From Paraescarpia echinospica (lineage: Eukaryota; Annelida; Polychaeta; Sabellida; Siboglinidae), in NCBI GenBank assembly GCA_020002185.1, contig CM034536.1, positions 16,389,496 to 16,453,495 of the forward strand: a stretch of DNA of 64,000 nt. The letters are read 5' to 3'. This document shows, piece after piece, positions 50,669 through 62,470 of the stretch. Position numbers and translations under genes: made by a program. Every line of letters begins with the position of its first letter. Within the stretch, counting starts at the first letter, position 1. The notes under the pieces were generated by a model. It was not told the DNA's origin, did not search any database, and worked only from the letters and a program-made list of their open reading frames with translations.

Positions 50669-50898
50669 ATTATTAAATAAATTGTTAGTTTATTATGAAG
50701 ATGTTTTTTTTTTTTTTTTTTTTTTTACACGAATCATAGATTTCATTGCATATATGACATGAATAAGGAACACAAGCAATGTGTTGCTTCGTTCCATTTG
50801 ATACGTAATGTATACATGTTTCATATTACTGCTACATCTGTGATATACTTAACATTATGTATCAATAAAGATTATTATTATTATTATTATTATACAAG

Positions 50899-51195
50899 AC
50901 GAACATAGACAATTTGTACAAGAAGATTTAGACACATTAGTCACATTGGCGGGGAAATTGATGAGGACATTCAAATTTGGGAAATGTAATAATAACAACA
51001 TTATACCATCATTTTAGTCAATTTAGAAAGAGAACTGAACTAGAGAACACGGGCTATCGGTAGTGAAAGAACAGTGTAAAGTAAAAATAAGAAAATGTTC
51101 CTTCTCATGGTGGACTGTAAATGAACGGAATAATGCTACATCTGCTGATTACGTATATTATGTTTAGAACCATATTCACAAATACCTCAGAAGGG
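50899..51195 (+). mobile_element. CR1 fragment, right flank of LINE A
   Basis: GACGAACATAGACAATTTGT and GAAGATTTAGACACATTAG continue the CR1 coding segment broken at 46378 (GDRQHLQDDLD). Later text matches the C-terminal RTVNEWN..S and KKA.. region with many stops. It is a heavily decayed element. Confidence 0.75.
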
Positions 51196-53300
51196 CATAC
51201 AAATATTTAGAACAATGTTGGACTTTTGATATGCCAAAGGTGACGTCGTTCAGTTGCCATCTACTCTGGCCATCTTGATAGGTATTCACGTGACACCTCA
51301 GTGGTGGTTATCAATTTGAAGTGGGAACTTTACATTGATAATGAAACGCATGGTATATTGAGTTCAATATTAATGTTGTTTGATTCTTTTCTTCAGCATG
51401 ACCTAATCTCACCTTGCAGAATGGCGAAAAACAAGACGACGCAAAATGTCTTCGCCATCACTGGAACTGCAATATCAAGAATTTGTATTAACATTTAAAA
51501 GGTGATTCGTAGGTAAATCAGAAACATGTTGTTGATAATTAGTTTTCCATTCGTGGCAAAGTTAATAATATGACCATCACTGCTGTACTGGTATAGCGCT
51601 GGATGGTGGTACCACAATATTTGATCAACATTTATATTCAATCTACAATTATGGGTGTGTCAGCATGTCAGCAAGACTCGCTTGATGGCGACACCTGGTT
51701 TTCATACTACAAGACCCACAAGGGCTAACTAGGCCTATTATTGAACATCATTGAACTTGTACAGCCATGACTTCAGCGTAAGCACGCGCCCAGAAAGACT
51801 ATTTGGATAAACACGACGTTTGTGGCCAGGTAAGTTATTAACTAATATTTAACTATTTCACGTACATTGGTTATTTCGGAAAACACATGCACAGGTTCCA
51901 CTGTTCCACGCGACAGGCAATCGTTGAATTACAGACACGCGTTTACCATAGCGGGAGTTAGTTTGATTGTAGCTAAGTCATTCCGTTACGGTTGCATGTA
52001 AACATTACAGATGTCCATTGCACCTACCTGCCCCGATACTTGACAGATCAGTCACCGCCACCAAACTTCTGCCGTGAACACCGCGACCAAATAACACTGA
52101 ATCGGTGATCCAGATTGACTGGGTAGCGCCACACCGCAAGCGTTCAATTTACCGAGTCGTCCTACAAACACGTCGCGTTACTGTTGAGATTTCCCGAAGT
52201 GTCGGAACTTTAGCATAAATCATTATGTGCGCCGCGCACCACTGATACGCTCTTTCAGAGTATGATTCACCTCTCGGTGTCAAAATAGGTACTGTAAACA
52301 TACCGGCGCCGCGGGAATATTGAATTAATCACGGCACGTGAGCACACGAGTTCCGTTGATTTCGTCTAGGGAGTGGCCAGGTGGGTGATTTAGAGGGATG
52401 CTACCCGGTCGGTGACTTACATAGGCTGGCTTCTGTTTTAGCGACGATATAATATGTTAGTCACCCGACATGTGAGGTTTTCTACATAAAACATGACATG
52501 ATGCAAGGATACTTTTCGACGCGGGAGTGAAGAAGTTGGAGCATCAGATTCTTGACCGACATATTCCAGAATCGAATCCTCTTGCTGTCGTTTCGAATCA
52601 TTGGCATTTCGTTAATTTTGTGTTGTTCCAAGTCACTCCGTTTTATGAATGAGCACCAGTGATGATTGTAGACTTGGCCATCAATGCCTCGTCACCACAA
52701 TCATTTCGTACAATTTAAAACAGAGTATCTACCTGTTGTGTAAATGCAAGTATCGTGAATATCTTTGAAGATATAATTGACTAATATCACAGAAAAACGG
52801 GTTAGACTCAGATAAATACAGTTGGACTCTCGATACAACAATAGCATCCTTGTCCACATGCAATCTTAGGCGTAGATACGGCAGGCAGCTGTGATAAACC
52901 TCGTAACCGGACTGATGTGACAAATGTAAGCGATGTACGCTCGAACAATGAACAAGAATGATCTTGTTGTCTTTCTGGTGACACACATTGTGGCATTGGT
53001 TTACGTTATGGGAGATGAAGAGTAGCAGGCAGCGATATTATTGCCAGGCGATGTCACGTTGCTGCACGAATACAATGTATGGCTATATGGACCAACAGAC
53101 AGCCTTGGCATACGAAGTAAACATCTTGTGTCCGTTGTTTTCTATTGGCACCTGTTACCGATTGGGCGTATTGTACCATGTGCAAATCACATACAAAAAC
53201 CGTAGCTGCCGACAGCAGTGTTACCGCGTGGCCATGACGCATCGATGAACAGACCAAACATGTCGCGTACCTAGCACGGCATGGTAGGTTTTTGTTTTGA
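51196..53300. other. Intergenic DNA between divergent genes A and B
   Basis: No supported coding exon. A good forward donor (GGCCAG/GTAAGT at 51830) and a reverse donor (CTAT/GTAAGT near 52417) could belong to untranslated first exons of genes B and A. The region probably holds their promoters, but no TATA box was identified. Confidence 0.4.
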
Positions 53301-53379
53301 GAACGGTATCTCTATTGTCGAGGTGCGACTGTAAATCGTTTTAGCGGTTCACGTTCCAACGGGCTGTGCTCTAGCGAAG
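53300..53379 (+). promoter_or_regulatory. Candidate 5' untranslated exon of gene B
   Basis: AGCGAAG/GTGAGT at 53380 is a strong donor. The start-codon exon of gene B has its own acceptor (CTCGTCTAG at 54029-54037), so an upstream untranslated exon is required. The left boundary is arbitrary. Confidence 0.4.
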
Positions 53380-54042
53380 GTGAGTGTCGGCAAATATTGC
53401 TTTCTGTTGTGACATCGTGGCGTGTTTGATTTTCGAACGTTACTCACATATATGTATGAAATTGCATACCTTTGTATAACATATTGTTTCTCAATGGCAT
53501 AGGGAAAATGAGAAGTGGAGAGGTGCACGGTGTATTCAAAAGTTTCTGGTAGAACGTCCTCGCTATAATGCCACCCTTTCTCTCATGTGTCTTGGGACCG
53601 TACATAGATACAGTTTTATCGTATTTTAAAATTGTGTCGCGTGCCTATCCGTTCATACAAATTTGGTTTTAAGGAATAAAGGCATGATCATTTGTTCCAA
53701 GCTGTGGCTATATGATGAACGACATTAATCCAATTTAACCTAAGTAATCAATGTCCATACATCAAGCGTGACCCTGTTTCATGAGGTGGTCATGTTCTGA
53801 TGCCGGGATTTGATGTGTTTTCACCGGCAACATAACATTCCTGCAATGCGTGTTTAGCCAAATTCTACAATGTCTGCATGCGCCATCCAGGAAGCAAGTG
53901 TGTCGACATAATTATGTGTGTGGTTGACGTGTAGAAGATTACACGAAAACGCCGTCTGTGGAACGAAGAAAACACTGTCAAGACCATGCTTGTCTCAGAC
54001 ACTTTCTGTCCTAACGATTTATGTTTGTCTCGTCTAGTTGCT

Positions 54043-54091
54043 ATGATGGCGAAGGTTCTCTACGTGCTCGTGTTGGTTAGCACTTTACAAG
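54043..54091 (+). CDS. Gene B exon 1: signal peptide
   Basis: After the acceptor TCGTCTAG, ATGATGGCGAAG begins a short exon ending before GTGAGA in phase 1. It encodes a typical signal peptide. Confidence 0.8.
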
Positions 54092-55073
54092 GTGAGATTA
54101 GTTAAGTTTGAACTGACAATATTGCACGAAATAAATGCGCCGCTAAATTTGAAACCTTTTACTTTGTTAAAACATGTTCCACTTTCTGCGAAGAACCGTC
54201 AACATGCTGTTGAAAACATGATTATACTGTGGTTTTTGAATGTTTATCGTGCTGTTTCATGTCAGTAAACCGATTATTTGCATTTCTGATACGCGTACAA
54301 TTGTGTCATGTCATAGTTTTATTGTGTTAATGATGATGATGATAACAATATATTCAGTATGTATTCGAGACAGACGGCAGGTTGACAGAACGATACTGTG
54401 CTTATTTTATCGACGTATAAAAATAATATACGCTACTTCCATAAAACAATATCAACAGACACATTATTTTCACATAATAATCTACACAGTTTACTAATAT
54501 CACTTCGTGACCTCTACCGTGATCGCTCTCAGTCTTAATTGAGAATATAATATTTGTTAGATCGGCTGAGCATATTTGATGCCTTCTTACACGTCTAGTG
54601 TTTGACAACGGACCCAAGACAGCAAATGGTGCCGTCACTCTAGGTACGACCGGAGCAACTGGAAAAACAGGTCCGACTGGGTCGAAAGGCCCCAGGGGAT
54701 TCTCCGTCGGGACGTTTATACTTCATCTTAAGGGCCCTACCGGAGTAACAGGACCTATGGTAAAGGCAACGTTCAACAATGACGGCGTTTCGATAGATAA
54801 TGTTAAGAGAAGAATGCATGTGGAAACGGTCAGTTTTCATAGAGATATCGTAATATGTACGATTGTGACAAAGCTGCAATGTTCCGACAGTTGGATTATG
54901 GAGACTAGCGACATTATTGATACGGGCGTACTTATAAAAAATATTGTAGTGGTCAAACAAAGACATAGGTATAAACGTTAATATAACAGTACGTTGGGAT
55001 GATGTCGATCCTTTCCAACTGATATCTCGTCTTGTGAACATACAGATGTGACGACGACGACGACGATGACACA

Positions 55074-55105
<32 letters not shown>

Positions 55106-58100
55106 ACAACGACGACGACGATGACACGACGACGACACGACGACGACAACGACAACGACGACGACGACACAACGACGACACGACGACGACGACACGACGA
55201 CGACAACGACAACGACGACGACGACACAACGACGACGACAATGACGACGACGACGACGACACAACGACGACGACGACGGCGACGACGACGACACGACGAC
55301 GACAATGACACAACGACGACGACGACGACGACGACAACGAATGTAATCACCCCGACAATGACGTTAGTGACGATCAATGATTGCTACGACGATTACTACC
55401 ATAACAACTACGACGATGTCGACGATGACGTCGGTTATTGTGACGACTAGATGCCTTTATAATAATGATTGAATGATGTTAATGATGGCAGTGACGACGC
55501 AAATCTTAGTCGTTATAATGATGCTAACATGAATTTAGCTATATCCTGCTTGTCGTTTTTCAGGGTCCGGCCGGCGCTACAGGCAAATCACAAAAGGTAG
55601 GTAATTGATTGTCCATGTGACACCGTAAAGGTATTTCACCCACGGTCCAAGCAAGTTACGTTACGTTCTCATAAGTTAAAACAGAAAATGTGTAAACAAA
55701 CAATTTGCATTGTACTTTGTGAAAAGTACTAATTCACCTAAAGATTATCGTAAAATGTTAGCTATACGTAAATGCGAACTTTACTAGAGTTGACTTTGAT
55801 AATACGTACTCCCATTAGAAAATCCTTGCTGTCGTCGAGTTGGGAATAATTCCATGAGAGCATCATTAGGTTCAGAATCGAATCATCACAGTACTTCGAA
55901 GCTGTTGAACTGTGATGTGTTGATTGGGAGAGAGGTGGAGAACGAGAGACAAGGGGAGTGAAAACGCGTGGTGGAGACGGCAGTGTAGGAACACTGATGT
56001 GGAAGGTCTTAACCTAAACGAATTAAAGAGGAGACAACAAAGGGTTGTTGAGCGTTGCAGACATGTGTTCACATTACAACCCTTTGTTTCAGGGTGACAC
56101 TGGGCTGCAAGGGTCGACCGGACCTGCGGGAGGAAAACCCGGGGCTACGGTAAGTCATACGTGGTTCATAGTGAGTAGACGTGTCTGTTAGTATATGGAG
56201 CGCGGTGGCGCAGCAAATAGAACGTCGGACTCTCAATCAAGAAAACCCGGGTTCGAATCCTGTGCTACTATTTTCGAATGTCGGGCAAGTTCGTTGACTC
56301 TATGTTGCTCCGGTTCGCTCTGCTGTATGAATGAGTACCTGACTACAGAGAGTGATGAATATTTCTGTACGGATAATATTCTTGCCTTAATTGAATGTTT
56401 TCCAGGTAAGTCGATATGGTGTTGGATTGAACAGGACTGCCATGGAGTAAATTGTAAAGCGCTTCGACGAGTCCTAAATACTGGATACTGCGCCATTTTA
56501 ATAATTAGTAGTTGTGATTAAACGTATCTACTTCATCAGCTACGAATGTTCTAAAAAGCATACGTTTTGATTGCACGATTCCAAAAATTATTGTTTCGTC
56601 TTTTTAATGTATGAAGTATTCTGACAGCTGTTGACATTTTGGTAAGCAAGATAGCGTTTTAGAAACTGGGTTTTGGTTTAATAAATAAACACATCATATC
56701 ACGTGGACGTATTTAATATATTCGAAAAGATAAACACATTTTCTAAGATGCCAAGCTGGTTTCATTCAACACGCGTCGAGATCAAAGTTTGGACTATTGC
56801 GTTCATTCCGAGTTGTTTGAATTCACGCATCTGTAGTAATGAGTACTTGGCTATAGGCAGTGGTGGACATGTGTGTACGAATATTTTTCACCCAGTAATT
56901 ATAGCGTGGTTAAATTCTTCCCAGAGACGCTAAGATGGTGTTTGCATTAACAAGTCTGCCAGGGGCTGAAATGTGAAGCGCCTTGAGTTGAGCAATGCTA
57001 AGGCTGGATGCCGCTTTACGCAAAATCTTGCCTTTTTACCTTTTCTCTTTGTGTTTTAAACAGGGATCTACTGGGAAGGCAGGACCACAAGGGGACACAG
57101 GTCCTATCGGTACCAAGGGTCCAGATGGACAAGTGCCATGTATGTATTTGAGATATCTCTAGGACGACGATGACTATTTACATTTTTAGTATCAGTTGAC
57201 CCCTTGGTGTGTCTTCGTAATCTCTCTAACCGCGTTTTGTTCACCAACGGTCCAAAGTTTGATATTGTAAATTATAGGCTTAGTTATTCAACAATCTACC
57301 TTTCCGCTGTTATCTTGGTAGTCGTCGTTTTTTAGTACCGCGTTCTTTGTCGTATTTTCCAGTAGCCATATGTCGCCTGTTTTCTTATAGTTTGTATTTT
57401 ATTTGTTGATATATTTGTCTCTAAAATGATTCGCCGTAAAAAAGTTTTTGACAATAGTAGTCACAGCTATTTAATGACTAACTATTCTTTTCATATTTAT
57501 TCTACATTGCGGGTAGAAAGCAACTATTTCAAGGCACCATTAATAACTAAACTTATATATGGGTACTCGAACAGACGGCGCCAAGCAATGGCCACGTGAC
57601 TAGCGTCTTATTATGTACATGTATGTGCGTATGTTTAGGGAGCGTTTAAAATATATCAATTATTAAAATATAGTAAACAAGAATGGTCTCATCACAGCCA
57701 CAATTGTGGAATGTCGTTTTTATGAATAACATATTGTCCAAATCGACGGTTAACTCGTCTCATTGCGCGGCCCGTCCGTGAATATTCCTATAATATAGCC
57801 TACTCAAATAATAATAATAATAAGATAATTTCTATTGCGCCTAAATCCTTGGAAACCAAGCTCAGAGGCGCATCAAAACAAAAGGATTGGTCAATCTCAA
57901 AATTCATAAGCAGTATTCCAATTGTCAACAGATGGGTCAAGGCGCTAGGGCGCTATGGTGGATAAGCAATGTCGGAAGGGTAAATCACCGGGGAGCAGCA
58001 AAAGGTTTGTTGTCATTAGCTGTTCTCAATTTCCATCGACTTGCAGATACCATGCGGTACACCGTGGTGACGTCCCAAGTGATCTGTCCAGCATGTCTCT

Positions 58101-58216
58101 CCGTGTTGCTGGCGATACTCACCACATACGTGGTGATAGCCTATCGACGAATGATGAACGATCTACAAGCTCAACGGAAGAATGTCCAAACAGAGTTAAA
58201 ATATGTCAATCATTAA
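54043..58216 (+). CDS. Gene B: small collagen-like single-pass membrane protein, complete
   Basis: Exons 54043-54091, 54599-54759, 55564-55596, 56093-56149, 57064-57139, 58047-58216; 546 bases, 181 codons plus TAA, all phases consistent. Residues 1-16 (MMAKVLYVLVLVSTLQ) are a signal peptide, so the rest is extracellular. Residues about 30-125 are interrupted Gly-X-Y repeats (GTTGATGKTGPTGSKGPRG, GDTGLQGSTGPAGG, GPQGDTGPIGTKGPDG), expected to form a triple helix. A membrane helix of about 20 residues rich in Leu, Val and Ile (about 138-158) follows a short stalk, and the tail RRMMNDLQAQRKNVQTELK is charged and could form a coiled coil. Topology is therefore signal, collagen, membrane, cytosol. 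I know of no named family with this exact layout. Gene A shares the layout and phases. The first ATG (54043) precedes a second at 54046, and either could start. Confidence 0.82.
54599..54759 (+). CDS. Gene B exon 2: collagen-like
   Basis: After CGTCTAG and before GTAAAG; phase 1 in, 0 out. Encodes VFDNGPKTANGAVTLGTTG and four to five triplets, then a non-collagen break (FSVGTFILHLK) and GPTGVTGPM. The break is read through, because a 20-base intron there would be too short. Confidence 0.82.
55047..55342. repeat. (GAC)n microsatellite
   Basis: GAC/ACG trinucleotides, with ACA and ATG variants and a repeated 40-base block (about 55135-55180 and 55190-55235). It is in the gene B intron 2. Open frames in it, including Ser/Arg-rich reverse ones, are by-products. 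Confidence 0.95.
55564..55596 (+). CDS. Gene B exon 3: collagen-like
   Basis: An 11-codon phase 0-0 exon after TTTTTCAG and before GTAGGT, encoding GPAGATGKSQK. Confidence 0.72.
56093..56149 (+). CDS. Gene B exon 4: collagen-like
   Basis: A 19-codon phase 0-0 exon after TTTCAG and before GTAAGT, encoding GDTGLQGSTGPAGGKPGAT. Confidence 0.85.
56198..56505 (+). repeat. tRNA-derived SINE (family 1), copy 3
   Basis: The best-kept tRNA-like head: GGAGCGCGGTGGCGCAGC..GGACTCTCAATCAAG and a perfect B-box GGTTCGAATCC at 56250-56260. Body and AAAGCGCTTCGACGAG tail as in the other copies. It is 48 bases after gene B exon 4. Confidence 0.92.
56835..57030 (+). repeat. tRNA-derived SINE (family 1), copy 4, head lost
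   Basis: Body text TAATGAGTACTTGGCTATAG and tail AAGCGCCTTGAGTTGAGC match the family; no tRNA head is seen. It ends 33 bases before gene B exon 5. Confidence 0.8.
57064..57139 (+). CDS. Gene B exon 5: collagen-like
   Basis: After TTAAACAG and before GTATGT; phase 0 in, 1 out. Encodes GSTGKAGPQGDTGPIGTKG and PDGQVP. Confidence 0.88.
57140..58046. other. Gene B intron 5
   Basis: AT-rich sequence with an (AAT)n stretch (57807-57825). Nothing else recognised. Confidence 0.5.
58047..58216 (+). CDS. Gene B terminal exon: membrane helix and tail
   Basis: After CGACTTGCAG, phase 1 reading gives TMRYTVVTSQV, a hydrophobic helix, RR, a charged tail and TAA at 58214-58216. The equivalent exon of gene A is also joined in phase 1. 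Confidence 0.75.
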
Positions 58217-58288
58217 ACAGAGGAAGCGGGGGTGATTTAACCACTCACCAACGAGAAAGTTGAGAAGCTAGGGCGTCATTAGAGTCAC

Positions 58289-58771
58289 GAGTCAAGGTTC
58301 AATGCCAGGGATTCCTACATTATGACAGTTACACAAAATTGATAGCACCAGAATAAGTCGAGAAGAAGCTTGCCAATGATGTGAGAGCACTCAACGCGGG
58401 ACATTGATATTGATCTGTGCGTGGCATAAACGTGATTATAATGTCAGGAGGAGAAACTATCAGGGGGAGTGTCGTTCGAATGATCTTGCTGCGGTTTTGA
58501 AGATAGAATAATTCTGTTCACTAACACATACTCATATCAGTATCCCATCTTAGGAGCCATCCCATTATATAATTATTGGCAACCTACCCGTTCTGCAAAG
58601 ATACCATAGGAATGACGATAATTTGAAAAGTCGAATATGTGTCTCAGATGTACATTTAAATACCGAGGGAGGGGATATATATGGAAATCGGTCGTTTAAT
58701 TCATTTCGCGTCCCCGATATGACCTGAACTTAAGGAAATGTTCAATGACTTTCTTTTGTTATCTATTATGT
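58289..58771 (+). repeat. Duplicated segment, copy near gene B (probable 3' UTR)
   Basis: The sequence from AAGGTTCAATGCCAGGGATT to TTATCTATTAT is repeated with only a few substitutions at 60332-60808. It begins about 73 bases after the gene B stop codon on the same strand, so it is probably part of that mRNA. Confidence 0.92.
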
Positions 58772-58902
58772 AGCTTGTTGATGGTTTCGAATAATTAAAA
58801 TATCCTAATTTGCCAACGTCAATCAACACTTACCAATGTTGTATTTCACATTTGAATTTGTATTGCTGTAGTCAATTTATCATCATAAATTGTGTATAAC
58901 TT

Positions 58903-59192
58903 GGAGCGCAGTGGCACAGTAGATATAGTTTCGGACTCTCGGCCGAGAGAACCCGTGTTCGAATCCTTGCTGCGGTATTGAACCTTAAGCAAGTTCGTTC
59001 ACTCTACCTGGCTATCGACAGTGGTGGATATTTGTGTACGAATAGTGTTCGCGCATTAATTGCAACGTGGCTGGATGCTTCCCAGAGAAGTCGAGATGGT
59101 GTTCGATTGAACAGGTCTGCCAGGGAATAATATGTAAAGCGCTTTGACCAGTCCTGAGGACTGGATACTGCGCTGTATAAGAATTACCTTTA
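58903..59192 (+). repeat. tRNA-derived SINE (family 1), copy 5
   Basis: GGAGCGCAGTGGCACAGT head, GTGTTCGAATCC B-box, and a complete body and tail (GTAAAGCGCTTTGACC, GCGCTGTATAAG). Confidence 0.92.
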
Positions 59193-60205
59193 TAAAGAGA
59201 AAGTCATCCAATGAAACAACAGTATACTGCATCTTAAAATTATATTATTGGTGTGCCTTTTAATTAATTGACGCGATCTCTATATTTGTCATAACATCGG
59301 CACACTTTCTTTCTCCATCAAATTGTTTTGGTTGATACGACGGTGCGGTGACAACGGCGATGCAAATTACTTGTCATCCTACTCGCAAACACGCGCCTGC
59401 AGATCTGCTCATAACGTATGCTGGGTTGCCTACTACAAGTACATAAACTGAAAGAATATGACGTTGTAATACATGCGCCATTTTGTACATGTTTGCTATA
59501 TGCTGCTGTGAGAATTAGTACGATTGCATGAATGTAGTTGTTTGCGCAAAATTAAATATTAACTTGACTAACATTCGTTGTATGTTTATTTTCGACTAAG
59601 GTTTGTCCTGTTGTTAGTACTTGTACAAAGTTGCAAAATGCGAATATGCGAATTAGTACGAGGGTACGAATATAGTTTGACTAATATTTTGTATGTGTCA
59701 TATTACATTAAGGTTTGTGCAGTTCTTACTAGAATTGTATCATGCGCTAGCCGACACAATATGCAATAAACGTTTGATTTTGCAATCGCGTATAAGTTGT
59801 TGACACGAGTTATGAAGTGGTGAATGCGTGACCAGACTGTCGGATGGTTCAACATTATTTCCCCTTAATAACGGTAGTGTCTCGCTCGTGGCTGAAAGAG
59901 ACGTCACGGGTGGTTGGCATTCCTGCCGCTCGTGAAGCACTACTACGGTCACTCTGTAATGGGGAAGGTGTGGTTAATGAGGTCATAATTCATGGGGCTT
60001 TTTATACCATCAATTATAGGCCAACCGTGACCTCTGATGTCCGGCGCTTGACAAACACGCCGTGCTGGACGGTATATACGTTTATACGCACGCGCAGGAA
60101 CGCACGCACACATACGCCGCACGCACGCATACACACGCACACACTCTGTATCTATAATTATGTATGTCTGTCTTTCTGTGTGTATGACTTTCTGACTGTC
60201 TGACG
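59193..60205. other. Intergenic DNA, nothing recognised
   Basis: Short open frames only; one at 59844-60203 runs into the microsatellite. No supported gene. Confidence 0.5.
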
Positions 60206-60333
60206 CATTCACACCCACACACCCACACACCCACACACCCACACACCCACACACCCACACACCCACACACCCACACACCCACACACCCACACACCCACAC
60301 ACCCACACACCCACACACACACACACACACACA
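60206..60333. repeat. (CACACACC)n microsatellite
   Basis: An 8-bp unit repeated about 14 times, ending in pure CA repeats that touch the duplicated segment at 60332. Confidence 0.96.
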
Positions 60334-60808
60334 GGTTCAATGCCAGGGATTCCTACATAATGACAGTTACAAAAAATTGATAGCACCAGAATAAGTCGAG
60401 AAGAAGCTTGTCAATGATGTGAGAGCACTCAACGCGGGACATTGATATTGATATGTGCGTGGCATAAACGTGATTATAACGTCAGGAGGAGAAACTATCA
60501 GGGGGAGTGTCGTTCGAATGATCTTGCTGCGGTTTTGAAGATAGAATAATTCTGTTCACTAACACATACTCATATCAGTATCCCATCTTAGGAGCCATCC
60601 CATTATATAATTATTGGCAACCTACCCGTTCTGCAAAGATACCATAGGAATGACGATAATTTGAAAAGTCGAATATGTGTCTCAGATGTACATTTAAATA
60701 CCGAGGGAGGGGATATATATGGAAATCGGTCGTTTAATTCATTTCGCGTCCCCGATATGACCTGACCTTAAGGAAATGTTCAATGACTTTCTTTGGTTAT
60801 CTATTATT
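60332..60808 (+). repeat. Duplicated segment, copy fused to LINE B
   Basis: Almost identical to 58289-58771 (differences include GCCAAT/GTCAAT, ATCTGTG/ATATGTG, ATAATGTC/ATAACGTC). It ends exactly where LINE B begins, in the same orientation. Confidence 0.92.
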
Positions 60809-61066
60809 GGCCTATCATGGTGCTTGTTCACATAGGGACTGTACCATTCATGGACTCATTCATGGACACCTTCGTATTCTACATATGGTTCGTGTCTTAT
60901 TTAATTACTCATATATACTTTATTACTATATGTTATCGATACATATCATGTATTCTAACTAACCTACTACAACTTAACAGATGTCACATAACGTTGTTTT
61001 TTATAAAACGGTCTGTAAATGTTATATGCAGCTATAGAAGCATTATTGTGTACCGTGTGAATATGT

Positions 61067-62470
61067 ATGTATATACTGCATTTCATTGCTATGAGCCAAT
61101 TACATAATACTACCTTAGGTGATGTACAAGATTATGAAACTGGCAATGCTGCAATGCGGAATATAGATCCCGATTGTAATTTACTCACAACAGATAGCTT
61201 TGTAAATACTAAATATTATCTTGAGGATGATATAAATGAAGTTATAACAAGAAATAATATCTCTGATGAAGAGTTTTCACTTATGCATTTAAATATCCGT
61301 AGCTTGCCAAAGAACATTAGCAAATTGGGTGATTTCTTGTCACTGATCGATAACAGGTTCTCGGTCATCGGTCTAAGCGAAACTTGGTTACATAATGACA
61401 ATCTTGATCTGTATGAATTGCCAGAGTACAAAAGTATACATTTGACTAGGCCCTCCAAGAAGGGAGGTGGTGTATCCTTATATGTTCGTAAGTCCCTTGA
61501 GTGTACTGAATTACCAGAAATGAGTGTCATAACTGAATATCTGGAATGCGTTTTTATTGAAATCAAGACTCGGTCTAAGACATGCAATAACAAAACAACT
61601 GTAGGTGTTGTCTATCGACCACCTAATACAAACATTACTGCTTTCACAGAACATGTTATCAATATTATACAAACTCTCAAGGTTGATAATAAACAGTGTT
61701 ACATAATGGGTGACTTTAACATTAATCTACTTAATTATGGTAGTCACACGGAAACTCAAGATTACATAGATGCAATGTTCCAACAGGCATTTATACCCCT
61801 TATCAGCAAGCCTACTAGAATAACAGCAACAACTGCCACTGTCATCGATAATATATACAGCAATGATTTAATTGGTGCAAATTATCAATTGCATGGAATA
61901 ATATATACAGATATTTCTGACCACCTACCAATATTTTTGCTCACTAAACATACTGATAGCACAAAGGTAGAAATGACAATAGCGACTAGAATATATAATG
62001 CGCAGACTACTGCTACATTCAAAGAGAGTATAGATAAAATATGCTGGGATGACGTTTATGCATGCAGAGATCCACAAGAATGTTATTCTGTATTCATTAA
62101 TGAGATATTAGTTGCATACAATAATTCATTTCCGTTAGCTAACACAACTATTAGGAAAAGAAAACATAAACCGTGGATTACTATGGGACTCCGACACTCC
62201 ATTAGAACTAAAAACAAATTGTATATGTATTACTTGAAAAAACCGACTGTCTTCAATGAAACTAATTATAAAAGATATAGAAATAAAATAAATTGTCTTA
62301 TTACTGTAGCAGAAAGAGAATACTATCGACATGAGCTTCAACAGCACAAGGGTAATTTAAAAAAAACCTGGATAGTCTTAAAGAGTATTATAGGAAGGAA
62401 GGAAGCATTTTTATCTAATGACAAATTACTAATTGACGGTAAATTAAAAAAAAAAAAAATGCATAGCTGA
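61067..62470 (+). pseudogene. LINE B ORF2, endonuclease half
   Basis: 467 codons with the same endonuclease motifs as LINE A (LSETWL, YRPPN, MGDFNINLL, SDHLPIF). It ends just after a 14-A run (62446-62459) and is out of frame with the RT that follows. Confidence 0.92.

Larger units (their letters stand above)
46379..50898 (+). mobile_element. LINE A: jockey/CR1-superfamily retrotransposon, near full length
   Basis: Order: short 5' UTR, ORF1 (46420-47075, frameshifted), spacer, ORF2 with APE-type endonuclease (47384-48784) and reverse transcriptase (48895-50445), 3' UTR with four 51-bp repeats, AATAAA (50864) and an (ATT)n tail. It sits inside an older CR1 copy whose two halves flank it, and ACGAA occurs at both edges (46374-46378, 50899-50903) as a possible target duplication. 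LINE B is almost identical from 47126 onward. Confidence 0.9.

Noticed and set aside
53054..53257. Minus-strand start MRHGHAVTLLSAATVF with a GTATGT donor as the missing signal exon of gene A
   Set aside because: It would end in phase 0, while the gene A exon at 45550 needs a phase-1 partner, and the overlap with gene B upstream sequence is unsupported.
54640..55450. Reverse Ser/Arg/Val-rich and forward Thr-rich frames, one of 245 codons
   Set aside because: They come from the (GAC)n array in a gene B intron; the non-repeat part is antisense to a gene B exon.
56233..56496. Possible functional tRNA gene at the B-box
   Set aside because: The tRNA-like part cannot close an acceptor stem and is followed by a body and tail shared by four other copies, so it is a SINE.
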